A DNA stretch of 64,000 bases from Baylisascaris procyonis (taxonomy: Eukaryota > Nematoda > Chromadorea > Rhabditida > Ascarididae), in the NCBI GenBank assembly GCA_037389465.1, contig JAZARR010000146.1, positions 7,463,501-7,527,500 of the forward strand. The letters are read 5' to 3'. This document shows, piece by piece, positions 27,701-41,265 of the stretch. Position 1 is the first letter of the stretch, and each line of letters starts with the position of its first letter. The notes below the pieces were generated by a model. It had not been told where the DNA came from. It saw only the letters and a program-made list of their open reading frames with translations, and did not search any database. The position numbers were made by a program, and so were the translations under genes.

Positions 27701-30700
27701 TTCGAGGCTTTACACATCACTCATTAGCCGTTTTTTTTTATTGCACTAAGTTTAAACTACATTTAGTAATTCATTCTTTTCGTTTCATTTTTGTGGATGC
27801 GTCAAAATAAACGTAATCTGGTTGTAAACGACTACATCTAACAAAGAAAATAGGCGAATAGCACATTCACAAAATTCGCAAATAACTAACCGCGGATGCC
27901 CTCTGATTTGGATCTTCGCGGCTAATCAAAGCTCCGGGACCAAGATTTGGCAAAACAGTTTGTAAAACAGTGATGCGTCCACCAATTTCTTCCTCAAATT
28001 GAGCTTGAAATATTTATAAAATAATAAATGTCTAATAAATAAAAAGAATATTGCAGTCCTCAGCAAAGCATCATAAAACTCTTCCACTCATCTATCTTAG
28101 GGGAATTGATATCTCTTAGAAAAGTTCACTAATTTTGATAAAACAAGAGCAAATCGATGGCCCAAAAATCTGTTGTTATTTCATTACTGTTGATAACTTT
28201 AAAACATCTTGTAGGTTTAATGAGAATCACTTACCACCTTAAAGAGTCTCTATTTCACCTTATTCAGCATAAATACCAATACCACAAGTACAATAATAAT
28301 AACAATAATAATAGTAATATAATAGTATCAATAACCTTAATTATATTAGTAATCAACTCTAATTATATAGTAATAACAGCATCGATAATAGTAATAACAG
28401 CAGTAACATCAATAACCCTAATTATATTTTCAATGGGAACTTACAATAAGCCCATGAGCAACGTTCAACGCAGCACCCAAACAATTAGATGTGGATGAGT
28501 TGGATTCATAAAGCGAAGGTAAACTCTGCACAAACGAACGTACCGCCTGAAATACAACACTGCAATTCCCCGGCGTTCATATAAGCCTCCCTTTCTCATA
28601 CTCTCGCTTCAATTCACTGCTCACATTCAAGCACTAATACTTCTGAGTGAAATGAAGCCAGATATGCCAGCCGATCGACGATAATGAGCGTGATTCGTAA
28701 CAATGAGAATTAAAGCTGATGAGTATACTCAGAAGTACCACTTTGTATAGCCATTTAAGTAGACCACATTAAAAGTAGTGAAATGCTGCAAAGTTAATTG
28801 CAGTATAAATAAAATGCGGTTATGAAGAAAGAGATGATGCAATAGGAAACTGATTAAGGAACAACGCCTATAGGCAAGATTTCGATGAAGGGGATTAGCG
28901 TTCTGAGATGATGGGAGAATGGAGTCCGTCGGTGCACCTCAGGTTGTGTTATGCCTTCCTTTGCAAAGAAAAGGAGGTTCCCTGCAAGACAGGAGACTCC
29001 ATTCCTCCACCTTGGTCGTCACCTAGTAAGTATCTTTCTCAACCTTTTTCAAATACCTGCAACGGTCGAGAAATACAGATGACTCATAAATCCTTCAAAT
29101 TCTGACAATGCGTCTGCTTCTAATAAAATACGCACGGGAGCAACACAAAACTTACATCAATGTTCTTACGCAGATTGACGAGCAATCCAGAGTTGACCGG
29201 CACGAACGGATCTGAAAGCAATTCTAGATGCAGCGTAGATGAAATTTATTCAACAATACCGATAGGAAACACCGAAATCCAAGAATTGTTTAAGCAAACT
29301 GCCCTCATAGAAGAAAATTTGGTCGTGCAAGACCCATCAGCATACAAATGGGGTGTTCAAAAATCCAGGAACATCCATCAATACAGCCAACCGAGTCTCA
29401 CGGCATTGTAGACGACAGCACAAAAGTAACGGAATGTGTTAGAAGTTGGTGAGATATTAAAGCAGCTAAGTTCAATTTGTATTCGCGAAGGACCAAAACC
29501 TACCGTTGTAATCGTCGACAATAAGCTGCCGAGGTGGCGATTTCCCACTGAACTGAAAAAAGTGAATAGCCGCATCGACGCCAAGAAAAGCGATGAGGGT
29601 ACGATCATCTCCAGGCAGACTTTCCAGCGCGATTAAAAGTTGCTCGGAGAACGTATATAAATACCCTTCAATACAACCAATCAAATCACAACGATATGAG
29701 TACGGAAGTTGCTTTTAACGTAATTTTGTGAGAGATTAATAACATATTTCAGTAAAAATAATCTCATCCACAAAAACATAAGCATAAGCTGTGCAATGTA
29801 TAAAACGTTATGTTAACTAGTCATTTAAAAGTAATTTTGTACGATGCGAAGAGTTGATATTTTTCGAACCTGCTATGTATCAACGATTTGCACTCACTGT
29901 TGGGCTGCTCTAAGCATCATTCAGCCTTTCATTACTCAAAATTAGATTTGAATCGTTCGGTACCGTTTGTTTACCCGCTGTTTGTTTGTGAAAATAAGGG
30001 CCACATAACAACAAGAGATTATTTTACAGCAAACATTTCGCCAATAGTATCCGCTTTGCCTGAGGAAGGAGTCGAAAGCAAAGTGGGAAACAATAATCGG
30101 CGAGAAGATATGAAATTTCAAGCCGATCGCAAAATTTTTCCCCGAATAGAAACAAAAAATTTACTTTAAAGTGTCAGTTAAACGACTCGAATAAGCCTTT
30201 TAAACTTGACCTTAACATAATGCAATGATTCATGAAGGAAATTCCTCCGAAAATTTTATAGCAACTTGGAATAGTTAAAATTCTTTAACTTCTAAACTAT
30301 CTGCAGATTATATGAGCAACTTAATTCCAGGATATCAAAACGACATCAGTGATCTACTAATGTATCTTCGGATCCGTAAATACACATATGCGAACCTGAT
30401 TCGATAGCGGCCTGGCTGACATCCAATACGAACACATATACAGCCGGCTGAGGTGGTCGTAGCTATAAAATTGCAATTACATACACAGAGAACTTCATTA
30501 TAAATATATTGCAATCGGCATAAACAGGTAATACTGTGGCAAGCCATGAACGAAATGGATTAAGGACAAGCAATTATGACGTCAAGTCACTATTATCAAA
30601 AATTTTATGATTACAAAAATTTGCATATTATACACTAATAACTCCAATCATTCAGTTTCTTTGCACATAATTAATAAATTCTTCTAGTCGCGAGTCAGAA

Positions 30701-33700
30701 GGAACTTTAAAAAAAACGAAACAATACACGAACCATATATTCAGAAGGAGCAATAAATTCCACAGTTGCATTCCTGATTTCAGGTCGCCGTGATGGTTCC
30801 GCAAATACTTTCAATGATGGATCCCATGAAAAATCATCAGGCACTGAAATATAAACGCATATAACAATAAGCCGACAACGAATGAAAAAGTAACTAATTT
30901 TCAAGCTAATTAATGGCATATTCAGTTACTGCCACCATTTAATAAAGATCAATCTTCAATAGCAATTTTATTGAGAAAGAATTACTGAGAAAATGGATTA
31001 CTGAGTCAAGGTGACAATACTAAAACTGATCGAAACAAACAAAAAAAAAAAGTAATCGATAAAGAGATTTACGATCGTTAATTCGGTAACAAAGATTGCA
31101 CTTCCAATGACGTGAATCGGGCAAATAAATATATGGATTTATATAGGTACGGCAATAACGACATCGTACTATCGTCGATGCACTAATAACGTTTAAGTGC
31201 TGAAATAAAATAAAAAAAATCACAAAAACTTAGAGGATAAACGTGAAGGTTTCTTCTCAACCTCCTTTTCACATTTCTAAATCTTCACATTTCACGAGTA
31301 AATTAGTAAACAATCATAACAGCCTAGAAAGCATATGGGATTGAGTGAAGCAATTTTACCAAAACTTTGGGAAAAGGAAAGCATTCGGTCGAAGAAAGAA
31401 ATGTGAGTGAATATACTCAACGTAAATATGTTTTCATAATCTGACTGCAAACGCTCGTAAAACCACAATGCGAACGTTCAATGTTTCATAAAAAAGAATC
31501 CATTCATAGACTTTCAAATGAAACCATAAAAAATGAACAATTTAAATACTTGAATAGTATAAATTACATAGTACTTGATAAAATATTACCTTCATGTTTC
31601 TGAATGGTTGTAAAGTTAGCCCAAAAGGTAGACGTGATTTCTTCAGTAATTCTTGAGTTTGTGGAATCGCTCGAAACGTGCATCGGAAAACGCTGCAAAA
31701 TAAATGGCTAAGACAAAGGTTTAGTCCCTTCATCCCCAATTCTCCTCTTTCAACCGTCGTCTTTCATTCCCTATCAATCAACTTCAAAGTATTCGATATA
31801 AAAAAGTGAAAAGAATGCGCTAATCATTATCACCGGCACATAGATCAACTGATGCTAGAACAATTCATATTAAGGATGCACAAGCCAAGTAAATAATAGT
31901 AGAAATGTGGAACAATTTAGCTATCAAATATCCAACGTTCCAATAGCATGATAAAGAAATTAAACTTAACAAGTACATTTCTGGCTTTCGAGTTTTTATT
32001 TTTTCTCTTCTCAGTACTAAAAAAGGTTTCATTCTCGTAAAGTTCTCGTAAACATCAATAATATCGAAGTAGTGTTTCAAATAGAATGGAAACAAATTGA
32101 ACCTACCTTGGACTACAATGAGCATCCGGATTACAAACTGATGATGGTAACTCCACTTCTATATCATCGTTGTCTAATTTCAAAAGACTTCTTTCTTGCA
32201 TTAAATCAATAATTCGTGAAGTTTGTTGACCATCATTTACACCCTGAATTGTTCATCAATTCATTTGAATAAAATATAAATAACGCATAAATATTTTCTA
32301 TATTTTCAGATATATGTTTAGTCAATCTAATCGCTCTTTTAATCCTCATCAATGATAAAATCACGTAAAGAGAGTTGTGACCTTGGAGAGAAAAAAAAAC
32401 AACTAATAAATCATTTACAGCAATAAAATTTTAATTCAAATATTCATGACTATGATAATAATATATATTGAAAATACGATCAATAAAAAAATATTTGTGA
32501 TAAACGAAGCAAATCACCTTTTATATCCTTAAAAAAAAGACCTTCGATCGTAGCATTGAATCTAAGGAAGGAAATCAGATACACTTGAAAAGAGATAAAA
32601 GCGAACCATTTGTGCAAATTGATGTGACATATTAGTCATAGTGCCTGGATAGCTACCATTTACGAGTTGATTCGAATAAGCTGTAGTCGGTGGCGGAGGT
32701 TGTACTCCACCCATTGGACCGTTCATTTTTGCTGCACTCTCGTAAGTGGATGGTGATGCACGAGCGTTTTGTTGTAAAGGATACTGTGGAGGGGTGATTC
32801 CATGGCGCATAGCACCTGTGGTGGAATGCATCATCGAACCGGCTTTGGGTATCCCTGTCATAGTGTTGCCAACATTATACGACGGATATTGCGTCGATGG
32901 ATAAGGCATATTTGGAGTGTTCATGCGTCCATTTGTGCTTGAAAATACAGCACCAGTTGGTGTTCCACCGTGTGAAGATGATCGAGGAAATGCGCTAGCT
33001 GCTGTTGAATAGTTGATGGGTGGTGGTTGCTGAAACGGATGCATCGCTGCACTTGTCGTTGTTGGAAACATAGCCATACGAGGCATCTGCTAAAAAATCT
33101 CAAGATTAATTCAAATGAAATTTAGAAAAAAAAAACCTAGCGACGAAATGAAAACAGTTTCACCTTTATAAGTAAAATAAAACGTAAAAGTATGCAAATG
33201 AAAGGCTATTATTATTATCAACGTATTCCCATAGGTGAATTAGTCATTGACGCAATAATTGGGCGTTTTTTTCCGCGCCATCAAACAACCTCTCCGGGAC
33301 GCACTTTATAAAAGGAACATGGTTTCAATAACAAAGCAAAATGAAGCTTATAAGCCTGTAATTTTGTGCCTCCACCTAAATTTGCTAAGATATGTTGAAG
33401 TTCATATTTAAGAGTATTGTTTACATATACTGGATGAGGCAATAATCAAATAAGCGGTCGAACGAATCAGATCCTCAGCAAATATCCTAACGAATTTAGT
33501 TGTAGCTTGGTTTATCCTTTTGGCTTTCATAAGCAGATATATAAACACACAGCGAAATCCCATAGCGTGATAATGAAATGAAATATAAATAAGACCAGTA
33601 TTGAAACTTTTAAATGAATCTGCTCATGAATCTATACGCATCCACTTCCTCAATGCTAAAGAGGTAAACATAAATAAAAGAAGACTATGAGTAGGAAGAA

Positions 33701-33872
33701 TAGGTGTTTTTCCAACGTTTTTTTTTTTATATTAACGAAACCGCTATGTCAGTGGTTAATTCGTAGTGGAGATCGAAATAATAGTAATACTAAACAAGAA
33801 TGTCATATATCATATCAATTATCTCAATTAAATGTCAGCTCATTTAAGCTCATAGAATTCGATGCTTTCAAC

Positions 33873-33903
<31 letters not shown>

Positions 33904-35177
33904 AATAACCTGTGCAGAAGATGGTGGAAAACCCACAGTTGGCGGATAGCTCGCATTTGCTAGTCCACCGTTATTTATTATTGCGCCTAAAAATATATCA
34001 ATTGATGAAGGTAAATTTAAAAAAAAAAATTGTTGCATTAAAATTTCCCAAAAAGACATTGAAATATGAAAAGTACATAAAGAATCGGATGCATATTTGA
34101 ATTACTCTTCGGGCGATATTTCACTCATAATTCATGATTAAACGCTCTCATTTGGCTACTATATTCATAGCTGACAATAAATGCGTTTAACTAGCTGGCA
34201 CGATATGCCTAACATTAATTAAAGGTATGATCGTATAGGTAACGATGATATATATTTAATGCAATCCTATAAAAGTTTTTTTCTTCTTCTTCTTCTTCTT
34301 ACAAATAAGTGCGAAAAGGAATCTGCAGCAACCTTGTGAAGGAGGGGGTCCAGGGAATGAAGCGGCATTAACTTGTGGAATCGCAGAAATGGCCGTAGTA
34401 TTGTCGTTTGTGTTTGCGAAATTTTGTACACTGCTAAAAAAAAAGAATTATGCAGTATTAAAGAAATCCACAACGGTATTTGTGAGAAAAACCAACAAAA
34501 AGTGCTCAAAGAGCTCGATGTTACTTCATAAACGACAACTCGAGCGACCTAGACGCTAAAACGATCAAATCGTCGTTCAATTTAAAATCGTCGTTTACCT
34601 TTTTTTTTAAGTCTCTCTGGATCTCTAGATGCAAATCGTGGAAAAATTGAAGATTGACCAGGATGATGATTAATAACGAAAAGTGCTTTGTCATTTTCCA
34701 ATCTTAACTATCCATGGAAGTTAACATCCAGAGATATCTGGATGGATATATTGAAAAAAAAAAAAACGAGCTTCTAGCAGTTGTTAGCATTACATCCGTG
34801 CTCTTCAGCAATGTAACTTTCAAATGTCTTATCTAGTATCCACATTCCTAAGAACCGTCACATCTGTCCCAGCGCTTGGGAAAAAAACTATTTTTTCAAC
34901 TTCCACTCTATTTCGTTCTTGATCATCTTTTGAGTTTTAAAATTCTGAGATTTTCAACTGAATTATTGCGTTTCGTAAGATTTCAAAATTCGTTGCAAGA
35001 GTCCGAGCAGCAAACGCTTATCTAGAAAATTTGGCGAAAATTTTTTAGCTAGTATAATGCAATTAACCTCGGAGGTACAGGTTGATTTTCTTTGAGTGAA
35101 TATCCTTGTTGGGGAATTTGATATGCAACAGTTGTTGAAACCTGTGGGAATCCTGTGAATGGCGGAACCGCCGCCAT
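21742..35177 (-). CDS. sec-24.2: Sec24 A/B-class COPII coat subunit, 22 exons, 1006 aa, complete
   Basis: Sec24 pairs with Sec23 in the inner COPII coat and selects cargo at ER exit sites. Exons, in transcript order: 35177-35068, 34433-34333, 33986-33910, 33089-32607, 32243-32107, 31692-31590, 31199-31073, 30843-30734, 30462-30396, 29665-29504, 29211-29156, 28546-28445, 27992-27891, 27145-27022, 26791-26633, 26223-26050, 25546-25436, 24959-24775, 23933-23799, 23295-23119, 22522-22419, 21856-21742. Every junction is GT-AG and phases close exactly to a TAA. Residues 1 to about 290 are a Pro/Gln/Ser-rich, disordered N-terminus. A CX2CX17CX2C zinc finger (C350, C353, C371, C374) carries the motif CRTYINP. 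The vWA-like trunk starts near 417 (LRPPQPAVYVFVLDVSQ). Then come the beta-sandwich and helical domains (YLTRKIGFEAV, NFFVRSTDLL, RRIRVHTLCLP) and a C-terminal gelsolin fold (about 880-1000). CRTYINP and LRPPQP point to the A/B rather than the C/D class. The start is the first ATG after a TTTTCAG at 35216. Donors are often weak (GTT). Confidence 0.95.
25886..25900 (+). repeat. G15 homopolymer in sec24 intron 16
   Basis: Fifteen consecutive G on the plus strand, so C15 in the sec24 transcript, between exons 26223-26050 and 25546-25436. Confidence 0.85.
28285..28435. repeat. Degenerate AAT/AAC/AGT trinucleotide repeat in sec24 intron 12
   Basis: Interrupted AATAAT, AGTAAT and AACAGC triplets over about 150 bp, just past the donor of exon 28546-28445. 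It is intronic and creates a low-complexity open frame on the plus strand that should not be taken as coding. Confidence 0.7.
33873..33899. repeat. A27 homopolymer in sec24 intron 3
   Basis: Twenty-seven A on the plus strand (T in the transcript), a few bases past the donor of exon 33986-33910. Confidence 0.85.
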
Positions 35178-35214
35178 CAACTCTTCTCTTAGCCAAAGCG
35201 AAATTCACTGTGCT

Positions 35215-35218
35215 CCTG
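35215..35218 (-). other. Candidate spliced-leader or 5'UTR splice acceptor of sec24
   Basis: On the minus strand TTGTTTTCAG ends at 35216, and 38 nt later comes the only good start codon (35177). A short leader after a strong acceptor is the usual arrangement for SL trans-splicing in nematodes. A cis-spliced non-coding first exon further upstream would look the same. No initiator exon with an ATG was found above it. Confidence 0.4.
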
Positions 35219-36430
35219 AAAACAATACGAATCCTTTACTATGAACATATTCATTCAGCAATCGTAGCTTTTGCAAGAAAAAACGCAACGATTGAGAGCA
35301 ATCTTGCTTAGGTAGATGACGTCGTTCTCGGATCATGGATTGTCTCAACTAGACGATCAGACGACAAAAAAATAGTTTGGCGAAAGTGGCGATCGGCAAC
35401 TTGAACACGGTCTCTAAAGTGGCGATCGGCAATATGTTAGGTGGTACAGCGCTAGGCGGTGGATTGATAATTTTTTTGGTATTAAATTGGGACATAGTGA
35501 ACAAAGAAGTTAAATTAAAAGACGGATGAAATTCGAAAAAAAAAATTAAACTATCGGAGAGTCGCCGGATACCGATGACAAGGTTGCATAGATGTTGCTG
35601 CATAAAGTCACAGTGGTTGTGGATTTATAGATGGCAGTTTTATTGCATATCATGGTTAAGTAATTAGTGCATAGAATGAAGGTGTCTGTTTAATAGTGAA
35701 TGAAGGTGTCCCTAGGCTTTGATTGTTCTTAATGCAATTTTTTAATGTGAAGCTGCAATTTTTATTCAAGTATTTTATAGGCGTTGCCTTAGGGTTGGAT
35801 ACTGTAAGCGTTTAGGGCAAAGAATTTCCGTTGCTCCGAAATTCGGTACCTGAATCTTTTGTGAGCACGAGTCTTATGTCCTGAGGTTGTTATTTAAGAA
35901 TGACCTCAGTCTTTGTGAGTTGATCTGATACGCTTGATTTAGGTATTGTGTCAACTGAGTTTTTGTTGAATGTATAACTTTTTTACTTAACTATAGTTTA
36001 GAGGTTCTTTTCTACAGAACTTAGCAAACGTTATGTTCTTCAATTCGTAATGCTTTCGAGTTTATTTTAACCTTAATGATTTATATTTGCTTCCTCCATT
36101 ATTTTAGTGAATTATGTTAGATATTGCTTTCGAATTGTTCATTATTTATGTTAGCATAGGAGGAAAGGATATTCTAGTGAATCGTTCTCCACGATAGTTC
36201 CGTATAGCTTTATTTTACTTATATATCTCTACTTGTTACTTGTACTATCTTATTTACTTTTCCTATTTCAGTATAGCAATGCTTACACATACTATTTTAG
36301 ATCCCTAAAGACATCAGTAATTTACTATATAGTTCAGGAAGGCATAGAGGATGTAATTAGTCCATGTGTAGGATAAGACTTAGTCCATATTCAGGTCATC
36401 TTACTTATGCTGGTTTAGATGGAACAAAAA

Positions 36431-36431
<1 letters not shown>

Positions 36432-36490
<59 letters not shown>
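36432..36490. repeat. (TA)n microsatellite
   Basis: About 58 bp of uninterrupted TA in the sec24/ccr-4 intergenic region, followed by a short duplication of TAGGTATCTGGAATAG / TAGGCATCTGGAATA. Confidence 0.95.
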
Positions 36491-36493
<3 letters not shown>

Positions 36494-37989
36494 GGTATCT
36501 GGAATAGTAGGCATCTGGAATAAAATGGCATCATGAAAAATATTACAAAACTGGCATTAATGTAATTTGCAAAGTTTACCTCAGAACGATGAGTGGGATA
36601 GTCATGGAAGAATTGGTGAAACAGCTCGCTTGTGGGTTATTTGTTCAAAGCCTTGATTTGAATTCATTTAGGCATTTCAGTAGCTATGAATGGCCACATG
36701 CGTTAGCTGTTAAGTCAGATGGTGGAAGTGGGGGGGGGGAAGAGGGTACAGGAAGACAAAGGACGAAGGTCAATGGACTTCAGAGTATTTATAAACCACA
36801 TAAAAGTCATTATTCAATAGGTGTGTGATAATAACTTCAGTATTGCTCATATAATTTGTTAAATTGCTTTGTCGAAATGAAATATTCAACAATAGTAGTT
36901 TCAGTGCCTCACTGAGCCCGATTCATTTATTGGTTGATAATTTATTGAGATACGAGGAATTCGGTGTCATTCAATGATACCAGGCCATGAAGAAAGCAGA
37001 ATATATACAAAGAATAAGAGAACGGGAGGAAGGGTGGAAATTTAAAGATCTTTCAATCTACCGATGGACTAAAATATGTATAGAAGCTCGAATCGGGCTC
37101 GTTCGAAATTTTTTTTTCGTATTCCTTTTCGTGTATAAGATTTGCATTCCTCCCCCCCCCCTCCCCTTTTCCCCCCCTTGAATTATAAAATTCAATTCTG
37201 ATATGCTTACTTTAAGTCGACAAGCATTGTTGAGTTAAGCGTCGAAAATTTTGCATCGTTTACCTACGAAGGTGAAACGAATTCATAACTTATAACAAGC
37301 AGCAGAAAAAAAAATTAATGTATAATTTCACCATAAGCGATAATTTAAATAAACCTTACAAGTTGATATTTAATAATATTGCACGAATCTATGCATAAAG
37401 GTTGTTAGGCGTAACATTCAAGAAAGCTTCAAATTATTTGATAAGGACTCCCCTTAGGCGAAAATGAAGTTTTCTTTCTTCATTAACAGCAAAATATATA
37501 AACTACGTTCTTTACTTTTATTTCGATGGTACATAACGCTTGAGGTTGGCATTTGATGGCAATAAAAGTCAACGATAAGCTTGCGTTAGTTTTCGATTGA
37601 GTGATTTGCGATTACCTTATTTGTTTATGTCCCATGAGTCTTTCTTTTTTTGTTGCGAGACTAGGCTGAAGTCCTCTCTAAGAGGTGAGTTTAAAAATGA
37701 AATGCTTGTGAGATTGAAAAGTGAGCTTAAAAACTGTTTACTAGTGATACCTGTAGCAGCATTAGTGATATTATAGTACTAAGATTATCTTATCACTACT
37801 TCTATAGTACTGGTATAATGATAAGGATATGGTGTTGTGATGGATATGGCTATAAATCATAAAATAATATGTACTGATGAGATACGGCTATGCGCGCATT
37901 GACATGTCGCGATCGCTCGACAGCACGCTTCTTGCGCCCATCGTACCATATCGTTGTTATTTTTTGAAAGTAATGCCAACGTTGCAGTA

Positions 37990-38150
37990 TTGTTGTATCC
38001 GAACAGTAACTTCCGATACAGTGTTATCATTGCTATAGTAGTACTGTTATCACAGTGTTGTTATTACTACTGCTACTAATACTAGTACTAGTACTGTTAC
38101 TACTAATACAGTTACTGCTACCATTACTAACACTATTCCTAAGAGGCACC
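37990..38150. repeat. Degenerate ACT/AGT triplet region
   Basis: Repeated ACTACT, AGTACT and GTTACT triplets, partly palindromic, over about 160 bp. It is low-complexity intergenic DNA with no coding signal. Confidence 0.6.
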
Positions 38151-41100
38151 ACTACTGAAGTATCTTGCGGTAAATAGGTTTATCACTGCAGCAACCGCAG
38201 CTATTGCCCGCCGTAGTTCATGTACATTGTTTGAATAATCGTTTGACATTGATTTAGGGAAACAAGCCTTTTATTGTTCATTGCATTTTTTGGGAGTATA
38301 AATTTTATTCAAAAACTTGAAATAGTGACAGGCTTGCTTAACCATTTCAACGAATATACGTTAATAGTGAGATTGATAGAAAAAGAGCACTTACTCTACA
38401 AAACGAATCCTTATTGACTGTGGTTGCGATATTATAACTTTGAGTCGTTCAGTAACCCAATTCTTCAGTGTTCCTAAACTTTTTAAGACAAGGCTCATTA
38501 TAACGGATTCGAGTTAGTTAGCATAGATGGTCGAATAAAGTAAAGAGGGAGGAACGAAGGAAGTAATAGGGAGGTAGGGAGGTAAAGGAAGGAAGGGAAA
38601 GAGGTAGATGGGTTTCGATAAGGTTGATGAAAATGCGAATAAATTATCAGTGGATTAGAACATAAAGCGATGATAATATTAGAACATATTATAGTAAAGT
38701 TATAAGATCAGTTACAATTTTTGTTTCGATGGAAGTTAATTTTAAATTAATTGGGTTTATATGAAACGTTGAAAATATTGGCAATTCTAAAATGATATGA
38801 ATTTATTTATAATAAAAAAAATATATATATGTGTATATGGAACGAAACCTATTTAATACGAATATTTAATATTAATATTAGAGAGATAGCTTAAGATTTA
38901 TCGAACTGCATTTGAAGATATAGATTCGGATAGCAATTGCTAATATAAAACTTACTAAACGTATAAACTTCTGTAATCATAGAAATAACGATGTGTTGTC
39001 AACGTTACCGTAGACCGAACTTGTAGGTTTTATGAATGGAAATGATGGTCATGTTTTGCAGCAGCCATTTTAATGGCCGCACGCGTCGGTTTGGATTGTG
39101 GTTTTGGTATGGTCAAACGCTGTGTTGAATGAATGATGAAAGCATTTTCTATTTGTAGATGTTTGTGATCGTATAGTTTATTGCTCTATATGGCTTAGGC
39201 ATTAATTCATCGAGTTTTGATCACTATTTTAATTGATAGTCGCATTTGATCTATTTTACTTACTTTATTTTTACTTATCAATTAATGCGATATGGTATAA
39301 TCAGCTGATCGCTTATTGAATGTTCTCATACAAAATTTTATTAAAATTATATCATTTATATTTCACTGCATCAAATTCGATCATCTATAAACGTTATTTG
39401 AACAGATATGCAAAATAGGCATATTTTATCGTAACGATCGTTGATAATATTTCTTTGTTTCGAGTAGGATGGATATATGATTCGTTAACGTATTTGCATA
39501 TATGAAAATACCATTGTGTTGATTATCGTCACTATCAGGTTTCTATTTGGCATGTTGTTTTATTTAATGAATTAGAGATTTAGGTAGTTTTTAACGAATA
39601 GAAGGAAATTCGCCTTCAATGAAGTGCGAGAAATTTTATTCATCGTTGAAAATTTTGATATCGCATAACACCTTTTCTAATGCAATGTTTAGATAGGGTC
39701 CACGAATGTGTTGAATATTTTTATACAAGGTGAGGCAACGTGAAATTTTATACTCGTTATTGATATACGAATATAAGTTCATAAAAAAACGAATGCACTG
39801 CTGATTTTGAGGGAAAACGTGGGAGGGGGGGGGTGTAGGGGAATTCACTCATTGATATTCGTAAGCCAATTCGTTGATTGTTTCTTCTCGCAACCCCTCC
39901 AATGTTCAATTTTTGAGTATATAAGTGACCCTGTAGAAATTATCGCAAATATTTCAATGTGTTACTCGAAGAACCTTTAGGTAGACGATAAAATAGTGAA
40001 TAACTTTCATTTCGTGGCTTCTTTATTCGTCATATATTTTAGCGATATCTCTCAGATATTTTGCATTTTTCATCTTTAAGCGTTTTCCTTAGCTATTACT
40101 CGATTATTTCTTCAGTAAAATTTTCTACTCATCGAAGAATTTATACTATAGGAATAGTAGGAAATTTGCATATTATCAATTTATCATATATTTTAAAATT
40201 TTTGAGAATGATTAGCGTTGTATCAGAGCTGATCAATTTTTTTTTTTTTTTTTTAATACAAATATAAATATATAAAATACAAATTTATGCAGATATTTTT
40301 ATACAAATATAAAGTGTTTAATTTTCTTCGAATATTCGTTGAAGCTTTGATTGGAAGATGAAAAATTTATAATATCAATAGTTTCCAAGTTTAAATATTT
40401 TATCTACACTTGATTGTAAATATTATATTACTCTACAAATATCATAAAAAACTATAAATGCTAAGGATACAGGGCAGTGATGATGTTACGTCTTTGTGTT
40501 TCGTCACGATTAGCCCAATTCTTTTCATACCATCGTATAACAAATTTACGGTCGTTGAGATGCGTGCATTAGCTACGACTTAAGGTTTTTTTTTTTTTGC
40601 CGATCAACATAAATAAAGATACATCGGATTCGTCTCGAGTCTAAGAAATGGATATTAAATCCTTGTAAGGCTGAACTTGACCTCAATCCCCCCCCCCTCC
40701 CCGGCTCCGCTCCTGCTCTCCCATCCCTTCTGGAGTTGCGTAAAGCCATTTGGAGCAAAAACAGTAGGCTTAGATATGTTTTGATCTGTTTGCTGTAGAT
40801 TACTTGCAATGTTCAACTCCGTATCTGTTATCTGCATAACAGTGGACGTTATCTGTTATCCACTTAAACGTTATAGTATACTTTTATGTCACATTGGCTC
40901 ATTGGGGTGGAAGGTGAGTTCTGTTGAAATCTCAGTGGTCGAAGGATGTCACGTATCTTCTGGATTTAGGTATTCTCAGAACCTCGTTCTCAAGCTCCCA
41001 GCTCAGCTCAAGCAACATCTGCAACTCCTAAAGAAAGGTTTTTAGGAGAGGGTTGAGGAACTTGTATATGAGATTTCAGGCTGCCTCAAATAGCAGTATG

Positions 41101-41153
41101 AATAAAAAAAAGGAGGGGAACACCCTAACATGGTCAGATTGACGTACAGTATT

Positions 41154-41265
41154 CTAAACGTGAAATCTGTCTTTTAACGAATCGCTAAACGTGAAATCTG
41201 TCTTTTAACGAATCGCTAAACGTGAAATCTGTCTTTTAACGAATCGCTAAACGTGAAATCTGTCT
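41154..41265. repeat. 31-bp tandem repeat, 3.6 copies
   Basis: Three identical 31-bp units beginning CTAAACGTGAAATCTGTC at 41154, 41185 and 41216, plus 19 bp of a fourth. Perfect identity suggests recent expansion. Confidence 0.95.

Noticed and set aside
28157..28498. 113-codon plus-strand open frame with Asn/Ile runs
   Set aside because: It translates the degenerate triplet repeat in sec24 intron 12 and the antisense of exon 12.
29160..29636. Plus-strand open frames at 29160-29411 and 29436-29636
   Set aside because: Shadows of sec24 exons 10 and 11, which read as conserved Sec24 on the minus strand.
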